From Plectrocnemia conspersa (taxonomy: Eukaryota; Arthropoda; Insecta; Trichoptera; Polycentropodidae), in the NCBI GenBank assembly GCA_009617715.1, contig VTFK01000013.1, forward strand, positions 1,941,001 to 2,005,000: a stretch of DNA of 64,000 nt, written 5' to 3'. How positions within the stretch are numbered: the stretch's first letter is position 1; the number at the start of each line of letters is the position of its first letter. This document shows, piece after piece, positions 50,228-63,810 of the stretch. Under the pieces are notes generated by a model. The model saw only the letters and a program-made list of their open reading frames with translations, ran no database searches and was not told the DNA's origin. A program made the translations under genes and the position numbers.

Positions 50228-50639
50228 TATTATAATTTATAGCTCATGTGTGCCTTTGTTTTATTTTTAATAAAAAAATGCTCTTAAAATAGCATTATTT
50301 CTAATCAATTTTGTTTATTTTAGGTTCTGTTGATGCAAGCATATCAAACAGGTTTTTTTTAATAAGAAACCACGCTCTAAAATAATATTATTTAACAAAA
50401 AGCAAACCGTACCTAAGAAAACGTTTTGTGATAGCGTCAATAATAATTTAAGGGATGTTTGAGTATTATTCAAAGCAATATTTTTTTTAATAATGAATGA
50501 TTGTATACAATCTTACATTTTGAAGTAGATACTATCTAAAAAAATATTATGTGTCACTATACGATATATAAAATAGATTATGACCTTGCTTTAGATTTTA
50601 TTACATTATTTATTAACGAATATTTTTTTATAAAGGACT

Positions 50640-51210
50640 AGGTTTTATGAAAAGCTGTTTATGAAAAAATCGCTCATGTTTCATTCTTATAAAACTTATT
50701 ACTATTTTCGCCCACCATGTACATGTTATGTTCACTTGAAAGGCGCATAATTTATATTTTATCGTTAAATCACATTCATTCGAACATGTGCGCCATACAA
50801 TTTCACTTTGTGACCATAAACGTCTCGTATGCTCTCTCCCGTTTTGGTATACAACCATTATTTTTTCGACATTCACCCATACATTTTGTTTCGTTTACAT
50901 GAAGCGCCATAATGAAAAAGATTTTTCGTCTAGTACCAACATCTGCTACGTTTCTTTTTGTACTGATTATTTTAATGCATTTTTTTTCGTTCGCAGCAAC
51001 AAACGAAGGCAATGTATGCAGGGTCGCATGGACGAATGGCGAAGTTCGAACACGGAAAAAAAAAACATGGAAATGAATTACCAGCGGGGATTTTCCCTGG
51101 GCTTTTCTCTTTCCCTTCTAGACAAGGAAAATTCGGACGCGCTTACAAAAGTGTACGGAGAAAAATTTGCATGAACGGGCCCTCGAAAACAACGCAAAAA
51201 ATATATACAT
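50640..51210. other. GC-richer island with overlapping unrecognised frames
   Basis: Plus-strand frames of 128 codons (50788-51174) and 122 codons (51012-51380) overlap each other in different phases, and 69- and 82-codon minus-strand frames also cross. Mutual overlap and lack of family resemblance suggest an island with few stops rather than a gene, but 50788-51174 is the longest non-transposon frame near here. Confidence 0.3.
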
Positions 51211-52363
<1,153 letters not shown>

Positions 52364-52389
52364 GCTTTGGTTAACTTGAATAGTTATAC

Positions 52390-52850
52390 GTATATTATGT
52401 AAGGTGGAGGAATTCCGGGAAAACCACTTTATTGCTTCAACTCGGCGAAAGCTTCAAAACCCTTTAATAAATTCGGACGAGGGTCGATCGCGCCGCGTTG
52501 TTTTAATTAATTTGCGATTAATATTTTTCAATTATTACTTTGCTCTTTTTAATAATAAAATATTGTTTTTGCTCACATTCCTACACTTTAGATCTAGGTC
52601 AAATTTTTAGGCCGTCTCATGCCTGACCTGTTGGTTATGTCGTTATCTTGTTACCGCAGGCGGTCAGGTTCTCCACTGGAAAACTGCTTGGCCTAGGCGG
52701 CGGAGAAAACTATATAAATACTTCATTTTCCAGCGGCAATAAAGTAAAATAAAAATGGCAAAGAGTGATTCAGTCGAAAAGAAAACACTATCGGCGCCGA
52801 ACACGTGCAGTTTGTGCACGGCTAAATTAATAATTCTGTCGAGAAATTCT
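52390..52850. other. GC-richer non-coding island
   Basis: Balanced block around 52420-52500 and 52610-52820. Short frames of 68 and 71 codons on opposite strands, unrecognised. Confidence 0.3.
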
Positions 52851-52971
52851 ATATCTATTGATTTTATAATTCTTTGCACTCAAATAAATTAAATCGTTTA
52901 TATGAGAATCAAGTTTATACTCAGAGAACTGCAATTAATTAATATAGAGAGCCATTCTTAATAAATTTTTA

Positions 52972-53045
52972 GGTTTTGATGCTGAAGGGGTGTGACTTTG
53001 CATCCAAAATAGACGCCGAAGAAGCTGGTAACATTTATGATATAA
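52972..53045 (-). repeat. Interspersed repeat fragment (copy B of the family at 29633)
   Basis: GGTTTTGATGCTGAAGGGG then TGTGACTTTGCATCC, AAAATAGACGCCGAAGAAGC and TGGTAACATTTAT, collinear with 29633-29712 and with the reverse complement of 35950-36030. Confidence 0.6.
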
Positions 53046-54890
53046 ATAGCAACTGTTTTAAAAAATATTCATTATTTTAGTTTTAAAAAAACTTTAAAAT
53101 CGCATCGGCCATAACTAGAATTGCATTACGTTTACTTAGAGCTTCCAAGACACCGGCGGAAAACATTTAATGTATTTCGTTTTTTTACGAAGCAAAAACC
53201 GATTAATTGCTTTTAACCGTGCCAAGGAAGTGAATATATTTTTCTTGTTTTAATAAAAATAACTCTATTGCATTTTATATATTTACAAAATTTAGCTGTC
53301 TTTATAGAAATATATTTAACAAAGAAACTCCAAACGTCAGATTTCTTCGAATTCATTTTGGATGGGTGCTAAAATAAAAGTTTAATATATTAAGTATTGT
53401 CACTTAAATACCAAATAACATAAGCCTTTCCAAAATTTGTGTTTGTAAACTTTGCTATTCTTTAACAAAGAGTTTCACACAAACATGGTGAATAAAAAAA
53501 CATATTTGTATAATTGAGCACCTTTACAAATATTATTTTGAAAACAGAATATCAAAAATATGTAGCCATAATATTTATATTCAAAGAAATAGCAAATACT
53601 GTGTCATTTATTTTATATAAATTTACAATATGAACTACAAATATTATTTATAATCAATATATTATAGCACATACATACGTACATAATATATAAAATACTA
53701 CTTGATAGACTTGTTGATTTGCTGAAGTCTTGTAATTTTCTTTTACTCACTTTTCTACACGTACGAGTAACACAACTTCCAAGTGCTAAATTAAATTTAC
53801 GACTAATTGTTATACGGTATTCAATTTAAGAAAAAAACTCTATTTGGAGCAATAAAACGAGGTAATATTGTAAAAACGTATTTTTAGACATTTTCTATTC
53901 GATATTTATATTAAATGCGGCCATTTAAAGTTATACAGTATTAGTTATTTCATTCTTTTTCGTAATCAATTGGTCTTTCAAAAACTGACCTAAGAATATT
54001 ATTTTAAGGTATTCTTAGAAACAGCAGTTTGATTTTTGTTTATTATTATATAATTATATTATTATAATTTTTAATAAGAAATTTAATATTTTTAATAAAT
54101 TTCATAAATAATAAAAAAGCGGTTGCCCTGTTTTTGTTATTTTAAAAATGAAAACCGATTAACTGGTTTTGGTTTAATATATCTGAAAGTCCTACATCTA
54201 CCTAATGCTTCCGCAGGCTTAAATGCACTGCAAATATTTCTTAAGCTGTTTTTAATGTTTTTCCAAATAGCTTACTTTTTTTCCCGATAAACGAGAAACA
54301 AAATGATAAAAAAAAATATGAGAATTCCTGTGCAGGAATTCTAGAGAAAACCCCACTACTCTTGTAAAAGCTTACTATTTTACATTTATTTAGGATAATT
54401 TAATCTAGGATAATTAGTATTGCAGCAAATTGTTATGACACTAAAATTTAGATTTAAAATATGAGAATCATCCACAAAATGAATCGATCAAAGTAGTTAT
54501 ACATTCTAATCAAATAATTAAACATCACATATATTAGATTAAGCAACATTTTATTTGTAGTGTGCACTAAAACGAATTATTTGTGCATTAAAATATTAAA
54601 AAATGAACATTAGATATATTTTTTAACATTTCGAAATATTTTCATTATAGATATTACGACATAATGAAAGCAAGTTTAAAAACAATTCTGAAAATCATTT
54701 ACTCAAGTGTGCATCTATTGATTATTACAATGTATTTTTCTGTATATATATATATATAATAAGATTTTTAACATTTAATCGAATAACTATTTTACTTTAT
54801 GTAATTTTATCGATTTCTCAAAAACGTCTTTCATCTCACCCCCACCAGATACAATGTTACTTTTACGGTACATCTCCGTTGATGGTATGG
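53046..54890. other. AT-rich non-coding stretch with one palindrome
   Basis: A near-perfect palindrome AGAATTCCTGTGCAGGAATT plus CT (54321-54342; 10-bp arms, 2-bp centre) stands out. No gene is seen. Confidence 0.5.
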
Positions 54891-54894
54891 CTTC

Positions 54895-55330
54895 ATATTA
54901 AAGTCACGTGATCCTAATTCTAAAATATATTCTAATGCAATAATTTACATTGTATCTTCCGTACTCGGCCAAGTTCTCGCTTTTCGTAGCGCACAAAAGA
55001 AATTCGCGAAAAGGGTCGCGCGTAACGACTTTTTTGCAGCTCTTTGAAATATTAAACGTGTCATGCGGATAGCTTTCTTTTTTGTTCGCAAGTATCATTA
55101 CGCCGTTATCAACCATATTCTCTCGCGAACGCTATACTACGTACTTACTATACGAGTATACGTATACATTATTAATCGGGTCGGGAACAAAAAAAATAAT
55201 GTGCAAAGTTTACGCGTATCCATACAGCGAAAGGGCAGTTAATCTCGCACTACTAATCCCGTGCTCAGACGAATTTTACGATGCGCAATTAAAAAGTTCA
55301 TCTGTTTAAACTTTTTCGCCGATATCGGTT
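54895..55330. other. GC-richer non-coding island
   Basis: Balanced block with divergent overlapping frames (70 codons minus, 75 codons plus). Unrecognised. Confidence 0.3.
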
Positions 55331-55949
55331 ATTAATATATAAAGTTTTGCGCTAAATTGCAGATGTACTGAGCAATAAATCAAAAGCGTATTGGTCTTTT
55401 GTTTAATGTTTTTAAGCTGTTTTCCAGCGTGTAAAACAAGACAAGACTCATATTAATTTGGATGATTTGTTATTGTAAGTAAAAAAGTGACTTGTTGGTT
55501 AAATATATTAAGATTATAATAAGATTTTTTTTATAGTTATAGAATTTATTTGTAATATTAAAAAGCTAAACTTTTGCTATAACAATCCGAAGTCATATTT
55601 TTCTCTCGCGTAAAAGTGCTACAGCGATTTCTATCAATACGCAATTAAAATTACAAATTAAAATAACAATTACAAATAAAAAATAATTTAGCGACATATA
55701 TTAAATATATATTTAAAAAATATTGTATGTTTCAAATTATTATTTATATTCTTTAAATATAGACATTTTTTAATTTCAATTAAAAAAAATTAAAAAAATG
55801 ACCAATACGGACTTTAATAATTAAAAATCTGTATATCCTTATTATAATTGTAGAATGCAGTAAAAAACTTTTAGTTTCACAAATCTATTCAATTCAATTC
55901 AAAAGTATCAATCAAGATAAAATAAAAATTTTTCTCATAAATATATTTA

Positions 55950-56375
55950 ACACGATAGACTAGTAATATAGTTGGTGACTAATACATAAAAGACCTAGGT
56001 TCGAATTCCATTCGAAATTTAATATATTTTTCTATCGTTTCTTTAAGAACAAATTATTGATTATTATTCAACAATAATTCCAGTCGAAAACTCCAGATTT
56101 TTTTTTTTTTTTTATTTTTCTAACATCATAGATAAATAGTGTAACAAATAAATAAAAAATAAGTCTCAGTAAAGAATTGCATAGTGATATTGATTGTTGA
56201 ATATTTTATAAATACATAGTTTATAATTAATACAACATAAGTCACTGATTACAGGCTTTGATATTAGTATAATGTCTTACTACTATTTAGTGGTTGTTGA
56301 TTGTGTTAACCTCGTTGTAGCCCTTTGGGTTTAAGTCTGTCATATTGCAACAGAATATTTAATATAAATATTTAA
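55950..56375 (+). mobile_element. Probable tRNA-derived SINE ending in the conserved hairpin
   Basis: Near the left end a pol III A-box-like TAATATAGTTGG (about 55967) is followed about 30 nt later by GGTTCGAATTCC (about 56000), a B-box with one extra base. GACTAGTAA just before the A box also occurs in the element at 26495. A T16 run lies inside (56098-56113), and the element ends with the hairpin at 56314-56351 and ATTTAAT. It is too degenerate to be a functional tRNA. Confidence 0.45.
56314..56351 (+). repeat. Retroposon 3'-terminal hairpin, copy 5 (short stem)
   Basis: GTTGTA (56314-56319) pairs with TGCAAC (56346-56351) with one G-U pair. The loop GCCCTTTGGGTTTAAGTCTG is related to copy 2. 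AGAATATTTAAT follows. Confidence 0.55.
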
Positions 56376-56439
56376 CATTAGTGTATTTTCAATTTTATAA
56401 AGTATTTTTAATAGTTCAATTAAAACAATATAAAACAAG

Positions 56440-57200
56440 CGTTGGCGTCTTGACCGCGACGGGTAAGAATATAGGACGCGATCGCGACTCTCTATGGCAC
56501 TCAAAGTCACTGAGCATTATTGGTTATTGACACCGCCTTTTAGCAACTAACATAAAAATATGTATCTATAACCTCATAATCCTAGTTATATATAATTATC
56601 GTATCAAAAATAATATATAAATAGGAAAAAAAAGTTTTATTGTAACAAAGTATTTATAAAAAAAACATTGATAGATTATTTTCTTAAAAATGTTTTTAAG
56701 TCGAATTATTTGAAACTTTTGCTTATTAAACTACCTTTGACGTTATTAGTTTAATGAATTTTTAATTAATTAAAAATACTTTTCAGCGTTACGGAAATGT
56801 TTTTAATAGCTCGGGAAATTTCCTCGTTCTCACAAGAAAACACAGAGTTTTCGCAGCAGAACGTCTAAATACGAAAAAATAAAGCTGCTCTCTCTCCCTC
56901 TCTTTCTCTTTGCTTATTGTTAGATACGTACAAAAGATCCCGTGTAGTGTTTATCTTTTGTGTCAAGAAGTGCTGCTTTAGCAATAAGTCTTTCCCGGCG
57001 AGGCTATCTCCCTTTGCAGTTTCGATGGCGACCGGTTAAGGGATCACTACTCCCCTTTACATCGCTTCCGACACTCGGATATACTTCGTTTCCTGAGCTG
57101 TGAAAATACGCCAAAAATTCACTCAAAGTGCATTCCTGCTTTTTTGTGTGTCTGTGGGTATGAGAACAAGTTGCCAATTTTACGTGATTTGCAACAAGAA
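56440..57200. other. GC-richer island with a CT-rich tract
   Basis: Contains CGCGATCGCGAC (about 56476), a related word to one at 8773, and a CTCTCTCCCTCTC tract at 56887-56910, which on the other strand is GAGA-rich, a possible GAGA-factor-type target in insects. No coding frame. Confidence 0.35.
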
Positions 57201-57499
57201 AACATCAAGCAAAAATACAAATATGACATGTCAGATACTCCAATAAGATAAGGATGAAAAATAATTCAGATTCAGCATGTTTTTGAATTTAAAAATGCAG
57301 CATTTTTGTAACGTATCTAAAAATTATCAATAGATCTCAATTGGTAGTGATTTTCTTAGAATTAAAGTCCGTCAAGTTTATGTGAATTTGATCAACTTAA
57401 AAGTTTGATTATATCTTGACCTCGGTTATACAGAAGCTAAAATGTTGATATGGGTATTCAAGGTCTTCATATTTTAATTCAATAAAAAAGTTAATATTT

Positions 57500-58090
57500 A
57501 ATCAGTACTTTTCTTACGACTGCCATTCCGACGTTCGTATTCGAATTTGTGTCTTTGCCATATGCGTTTCAAATGCGGGGGCTCGGCATAAACTGATGGA
57601 AGCTACCGTTTTATTGTGTTCGTAAAAAACAGACACACACATACACAAAGATGGTGCATCGTAAAATTGGAACGTAAGCCTCCTAACGCAAGGCTTACAG
57701 AAAAAATGGTTATAAAATGAAACGGCATAAACAAAGAAAAAATTGCCGGGGAACGGAAGCTGACCATTTTTATTGGTGCAGTCATAAATTATTATCGGCC
57801 ACCCGAAACCCAAACTCACCCCCAAAGGAGCAATCTCTTCTCGCGTCAGGTGGGGGTCTCTGCTATCTGGGACCTTTCAGTTCGCTCACTGTATCGAATA
57901 AATTTCTTTTTCTCTAAATACACGTCGGCGAAATATAGGAAACAGCTGCTGCGGTCTGAAATATAGGAAACAAGGTAGATCGTTAACCTTGGGGGGCGAA
58001 TAATGAAATTTCGCGAAATGCCACAGGAAATTCAATAAAGTCGATGTAAGATTTCCGGATGCGATTCAAAGGTACCACATAGGTGTTGAT
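57500..58090. other. GC-richer island with overlapping unrecognised frames
   Basis: Two minus-strand frames in different phases (103 codons at 57825-57514, 60 codons at 57785-57603) and a plus-strand frame of 66 codons overlap. None resembles a known protein. Confidence 0.3.
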
Positions 58091-59385
58091 ATGAAATGTA
58101 ATTTAGAATTTCAAGAAAATATGTGTAAATGTGCTCAATGGGAAAAATCGGTGAAAATAATAAAAAAATGGTATGGGGAAAAATTGACCTATTATTTAAT
58201 GTACCAAAGCAAGGGTTTGGAGGTAGCATAAATAGAAAAACAGCAAAAAGATTTTTAATGAGACTAAAAATGTTGCACAGATCACCAAAGACAACAAAAA
58301 TTAATAAAATGTTTTAAAATATATTATTAACAATTTATGAACTTTTTGGCAAAATTTTTAAACTTTTCTACTGTACGACGTTTCAAACACAATATAGAAG
58401 ACATTCTCAAGTAATGACCAAATTTTATATCACAAAACCTGTTCTTTATATTTCAAAATTGAGTAAAAAGATAAAAAAGAAAATAAATATGTGATAATTT
58501 TATACACAATGTATCTACATATAAACTTTTTTAACGAGAGTGGTAAGATAATTACGACGCATAAAAATATAATATTTTTAAAATGTAGTGTATAAACTTA
58601 TATATATATGGTTATACTTAATTATAAATTATTGTATAAATGTGTTGTTTTAATGGCACTTTTCTCTCACCTATAAGCTATTAAAATTTTATGCATACAA
58701 AATTTAAGTAAACAGAAAAAAATATTAAAGACAATTACAACAAGATATCTAAAATAGCGTTTCAACCTATTAAATAAGAAAGTGTATGTAAATGAAGTTT
58801 TGCTAATAAAGAGTGCAACTTATAATTTTAAAAAAGCAGATACATACATATATCTAATTTGAAATAAACCACAGTTTTTTTGTTGGTTATTTAAAAAAAT
58901 CAGATAATTTAAATATTATGGTTTTACATGAACAAAAAATAATCAAGCTACGTGCCGATAAAAAACGGTAATTTATGTGGTTTACGATATTAAAAAGGTA
59001 AATAAGCATTTTTCAACATTAAAAGCCATAGCTTTAAAATGGGGTTGTTATTATTTCCTAATAAAAACTAAATTATTATTTTATATTAACATAGTTTGAA
59101 AGCAATTTACCAAAAAGGTTGAACTTTCTACAGCAGCTTCAGTATAAAGTGCCAAGCATGAAAATAAAATATAAATGTACTTTATTTAGCATATTTTAAT
59201 TAAATATATTTTTATATCATAAGCTTTGCGCAAAATAAAAATGTGAATTACTGCCACCTTTAAGGGTAATTAAAGAATTTTTAATTTAAGATATCTCAAC
59301 GATTCCTTTCATTTTATCTTTTAAATTATTTGCAGTGTATACATGCAATGTTTATACAATGTGTAATTTTACTACAATAAAAGAA
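58091..59385. other. AT-rich non-coding stretch
   Basis: No feature seen. Short frames at 58032-58317 on both strands are unrecognised. Confidence 0.45.
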
Positions 59386-60140
59386 AATAAGCCAACTCGA
59401 GAACAAAACGACGGCGAACAAAAAAAACGAGTAAAACGTAACGCCAACAGCGCTGGGTGTATTTAGAACAATTTATTTTTTCTAATTAGCCAGCTTTTCA
59501 TTTGGGAAGACGATTCATAACAAAGAGTCCGAGCTCGTATACCTTGTGTATACAATTTGCCGAAAACAAAGCGTCTGTTTAATCTCGTCTTTGAGCATCG
59601 CAATCATCCTTAACATTTGCGGTAATGAGTTTTGGACGAATAATGCGTTTGGTGTCCCTCGGTCCAAGGCGGGGGCAAATAATGAGAGCAAATGGCCACT
59701 AATTTATTTTCAATTGTCGGGTCGGGCGATGGGGGCACCCCTAGCGACGTTTACCCCAGCGCCTTGCCTCCAAAAGAAAGGAGCCCTTCAGGTTTTTCTC
59801 GAAGTAATCCTTGAGGATTCGCGTCGCCCTTTTCGCGGTCGCTCTCAAACGCAAGGTAAATATTTGAGGAATTTTATTAATTCGGAAATTGTTTCGGCAC
59901 ACCGTGTAGTATCACTTGTACTTGCGTATGTATACAGTACGTGTCGTGCAAATATTTGAAATTGATCAGGGCCGAGTGTTTGGATTGAGCGACAGAGTAG
60001 TACTGAGCTGCTCTCTAATAAGATTGCCAGCCCCCGCAGCGAATTGGGAAGACATGTAGAAAATTGGAAAAAGACAGGTGCAGCCTTCGTGCCTGATGAA
60101 TCTGCTGGGTCAGTGGGCTATGGATATATTCAAATAAGGA
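59386..60140. other. GC-richer island with an unrecognised 137-codon frame
   Basis: Plus-strand frame 59546-59959 is the longest non-transposon frame of the window. It starts with a hydrophobic stretch (LISSLSIAIILNICG, signal-peptide-like) but has no domain I know. The strand is GC-rich and stop-poor, so chance is plausible. Candidate non-coding element, small chance of an orphan exon. Confidence 0.3.
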
Positions 60141-60715
60141 AAAAATGGTTGTACGTAAAATGGTATAAACATAAATATATTCAAAGACTATGAATATATG
60201 ATATATAAACAAGAAAACAGAAATAATATAAATATATTAGTAAATCAATTTATGTAAATTATTTTATCAGTACATATGAAAATCTTAGTAAAACAAGCAC
60301 TAAGTGCTATTTTTTGATGTACAATACAAGATCAGATCAAATAAATATTTTATTTCGTTGTAAAAATTAAAATTAAGACAAGTGATTTTCAGCAAGTTGT
60401 TTATAAAATATGCATTACCTAAGTGCAATATAAGCTTTATATTGTTTATAGTTAACAATTTACTTTATCTCCAGTGCAAAGTTTTGCGGAATTAAATTAT
60501 ATATTTACATTTATGTACACGTTATTTATTCAATAATTTAAGCATTTTTTGTTCAGAAAGATCTCTCTGGTTTAATTCTGCCGTAGCTCTATGCAATTAC
60601 CATCTAATATATTTTTAGCATAACTGTACGTTTACTAACTATAGAAATATATTTTTATCATGCTTAACTAATATCTAATAAAACAAATAAATGCTATTAG
60701 TATTGAGATAAAAAC
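60141..60715. other. AT-rich non-coding stretch
   Basis: No feature seen. Confidence 0.45.
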
Positions 60716-60719
60716 TAGT

Positions 60720-60925
60720 TCACAGTTCGCCTCTATTTTGTTTAGGTTTATTGAAGCGATTTTCTCGCTTAGAAGTACATTTGTTAAATTAGTTTAGCTC
60801 CGTGTCACGGATAGTGCTTCTGCTGCATCCACCACTGCAAATCCGCCCCTCACAATTAGATTGGTGAAAGTAAGAAGCAGTTAAGCAACGCGTGTAATTC
60901 CGAGACACCGGAACTTAAGAGGGTT
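60720..60925. other. GC-richer non-coding patch
   Basis: Small balanced block immediately left of the TAGGGCTGCCAT word at 60927. No frame. Confidence 0.3.
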
Positions 60926-62828
60926 ACCTAGGGCTGCCATATGGTTGAATTATACTGGACTTGTTTCATTAAGAAAATCAGTAACCATATTTGAATGAAT
61001 CCCTAACTATATATAAATAATTCAAATACTAATAGCAATCAATATACACAATATGTATAGTTGTATGATTTGTTTTAATTTATTAGAATTAAATTATAAT
61101 TGGATATCCAAGACTACCATGGTGCTAAATAGTATATTCCCTGTTTTTTTACTGGTTAAATTTTTATCAATTTATTTACTCCATTAGCAGTGCTGTTGTT
61201 TTTATTTTTCAGTGATGCTTTTAATAATAATCTAATTAGCCATTTTAATTTGATATTTTTATACAATTATTAGCTGAAATATGAGATTTTCATAAGGTAT
61301 AAAAATAATGGGAGAAAAGTGGCAATTTTCACTTAAAAGTAAAGTAAGACAAATACAAGTAAAAATTAAACTAATCATATTAAAATATAAATAAATATTA
61401 ATAATTTAAATAATAATCAAATAATTAAATTCCTATCTTTATGAAAATCTAATATGTTTTATGCAAATGTTAAATTGCTTAAATTGCTTAATTTATTAAA
61501 ACATTAGATTTTTCATTATCGGCGTTACATGTGTTGAAAATAGTACATTATTAGAAAATATAAATTTATTGATTCGATTATTGTTTATTATGCCTGCTTC
61601 AAGTCAGTTCATAAAAAAATATCTGTAACGCTTATAAATATAATTTGATTATCATTGAGTTTCCGAGAGTAAATACAACTAAAAACAACATTTTACTTCC
61701 GCAGAAGCGTTGTACAATGTGATTAACTAATTTTTTTAAAGCTTGTCCCAAAGATTTTGACCACATTCATTAATTATGTCTTGCGGTACTCAAAAGTTAC
61801 TTCTCTTTGATGTGCATAGACAAAAAAACAACTTTTTTAAACCCTATGTTACGTGTGTATAGACTTTATATTTAACAATTATTAACAAATATATTTCTTG
61901 AAACACTGACTAATAAATTCAAAACAGAAAAGACATTTGGAGCTATTTAAATATTCGAAAACTGTCCTTTTTTATTAAAATTTATAAAAAATATATATAA
62001 ATAAATTTTGAGTAAAGATTTAGCTTAAATCATCTTATATAAACATGTTTTTTTAACATAAGCCCATAGCTTAATATAAAACGAGTATTTGTGTTGGAAA
62101 TTTGAAATTACAAAAAATTTCTTTAGAATTATAATAAACATAGATTATTATAAAAAGCTAACGATATTTATATAAAAAACTTAAATATTAATACTACAGC
62201 TTTTCTTGGTCAAACAAAATTTATTAAATATAAGATTGTTTTATATAAAGTGGGCAAACTTTTGGTGAAATATAAAATTCTATAATTTTATTTACTTATC
62301 TTATCTTTAATATTAGATTAAACTTAATTTTGAGAAATTAAATCTTGCAAATGATTGACAATGAATGAATCCCTATTTTATAAAAATCTTTATTATTTTA
62401 TGTCGTCGAAAGATTTTATGATAGTTACTTGATAATACGAAATTAAATGTTTATTGAACATCATATTTTTAAAAAATATTTTTTTTACTTTAAAAAGATC
62501 TGTAAGGGAAAGAGCAAGAAAAAATTTAGTTCTTGATTATATAATTTTGCGATAGTAATACGTGAAGTATTAGTTCTCGCATTATCATGGATCAATATAG
62601 TCCGCTCAATAAGATCGGATGTTGTATGAGTAATTTTATATGCATGGTTTTAATTAGATTCTGTAAAAATCTCGCTTTGTTTGAGAAATGTTCACAAAAT
62701 ACTTCCATATTTGTTCTTATATGAAAACTTGGTTTTGTAGCAAAAAAATCTATCAAAATAATCTATTGTCTAGTTAGAAAATTCCGATTTGTACATGTCG
62801 TTTAATTTGTTAAAGTGAATTAATTTTT

Positions 62829-62862
62829 CTGTTTTTGTGTTATTATTATAACACAAAAACAG
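62829..62862. repeat. Perfect 15-bp-stem hairpin
   Basis: CTGTTTTTGTGTTAT (62829-62843), loop TATT, then ATAACACAAAAACAG (62848-62862), with no mismatch. It is too short for a typical pre-miRNA. It could be a snap-back replication product. Confidence 0.8.
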
Positions 62863-63058
62863 GTTTATTTATATTATAAATATACATAACTTTGAAGTAG
62901 ACTTCCTAAGAATATCTACCTTATTACAGCGGGATTTATGACATACCTTTTCCAATTTTGTAGATATTTTATTTTTACTTTTTATGTATTTTCAACTACA
63001 TATTATTTTTGTAATAATATATTTAAACAACTAAAAAAAAAAAATATTTTACATTATT

Positions 63059-63302
63059 GTGTAGCGACCACACACAGATGACCACATTTGAAAGGGCGTT
63101 TGTCTCAAAACTTACGTTAATTTACTGTGACCACCTACTAGACCTCTGAGGACCTCCTACGGACATCATCCCTGCGCCAGTTTTTCCACCAACGCTTGAA
63201 GAAAACATCCCGCCATTTATCGTCTGTCACAACAATTGTGAATATAATGTAATAAAACTCTAACTAGATTCTATCCTGAGTCTCACTGGCTACGAAATCA
63301 CA
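63059..63302 (+). mobile_element. Internally deleted relative of the solo LTR
   Basis: Both ends match the 30414-31170 element: TTAATTTACTGTGACCA (63118 and 30443) near the left, and GAGGACCTCC, CATCATCCCT, TAATAAAACTCTA, CACTGGCTACGAA and TCACA towards the right. About 550 bp of the middle are missing. The junction lies in an ACCACCTAC-like word present at the far deletion edge of the long copy (31009), which suggests a microhomology deletion. Confidence 0.65.
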
Positions 63303-63795
63303 ACCCTTTACGGTTTTCAACTTAAAATTTTGTTAAAATTAGTTTTGAAGTATTTTAAATTACTCATATCGATTACCTAAAGTATAAAATTGCTAACTCG
63401 ATATTTGACAACTATACAAGTGAAACAAAAAATAAATAGACAACTTAAAAATAGGAAAAAATAACAATATCTCTAGTTTGTAGTGTTTAATTGGAGATTT
63501 TAGAGATAGCAATTTTTGAGCATGCATATTTTGATTTTAGGTACAAGATGACAATGATAAATCATGTTTACCTAAAAGTTAAGTTAGCAAATTTACACTT
63601 TAAGCCATTAATATGATAAATATAATTTCATAAAGACCACTAATTATCATCGGTTGTGCCTAAGATCACATATCAAAAGTGCAAGCACACTCTCTAAATG
63701 GCGAATCAAAAGCGAGTAAAATTAAATCACGCTAAACTTAAATACTTGTTCTCCGGTATCCTTAATGAAAAATAAATATTGCAAGGAAACTTCAC

Positions 63796-63810
63796 AAAAA
63801 AAAAAAAAAA
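63796..63810 (+). repeat. Poly-A tail of an unidentified plus-strand retroposon
   Basis: An A15 run about 25 nt after AAATAAATATTG (AATAAA signal), the arrangement of a polyadenylated cDNA insertion. The body upstream is not recognised. Confidence 0.4.

Noticed and set aside
55960..56015. Possible tRNA gene
   Set aside because: A- and B-box-like words are present, but the B box has an extra base and no closing acceptor stem is seen. Kept as a SINE head only.
62829..62862. microRNA precursor
   Set aside because: The 15-bp perfect stem with a 4-nt loop is too short. No known insect miRNA seed that I recall is present.
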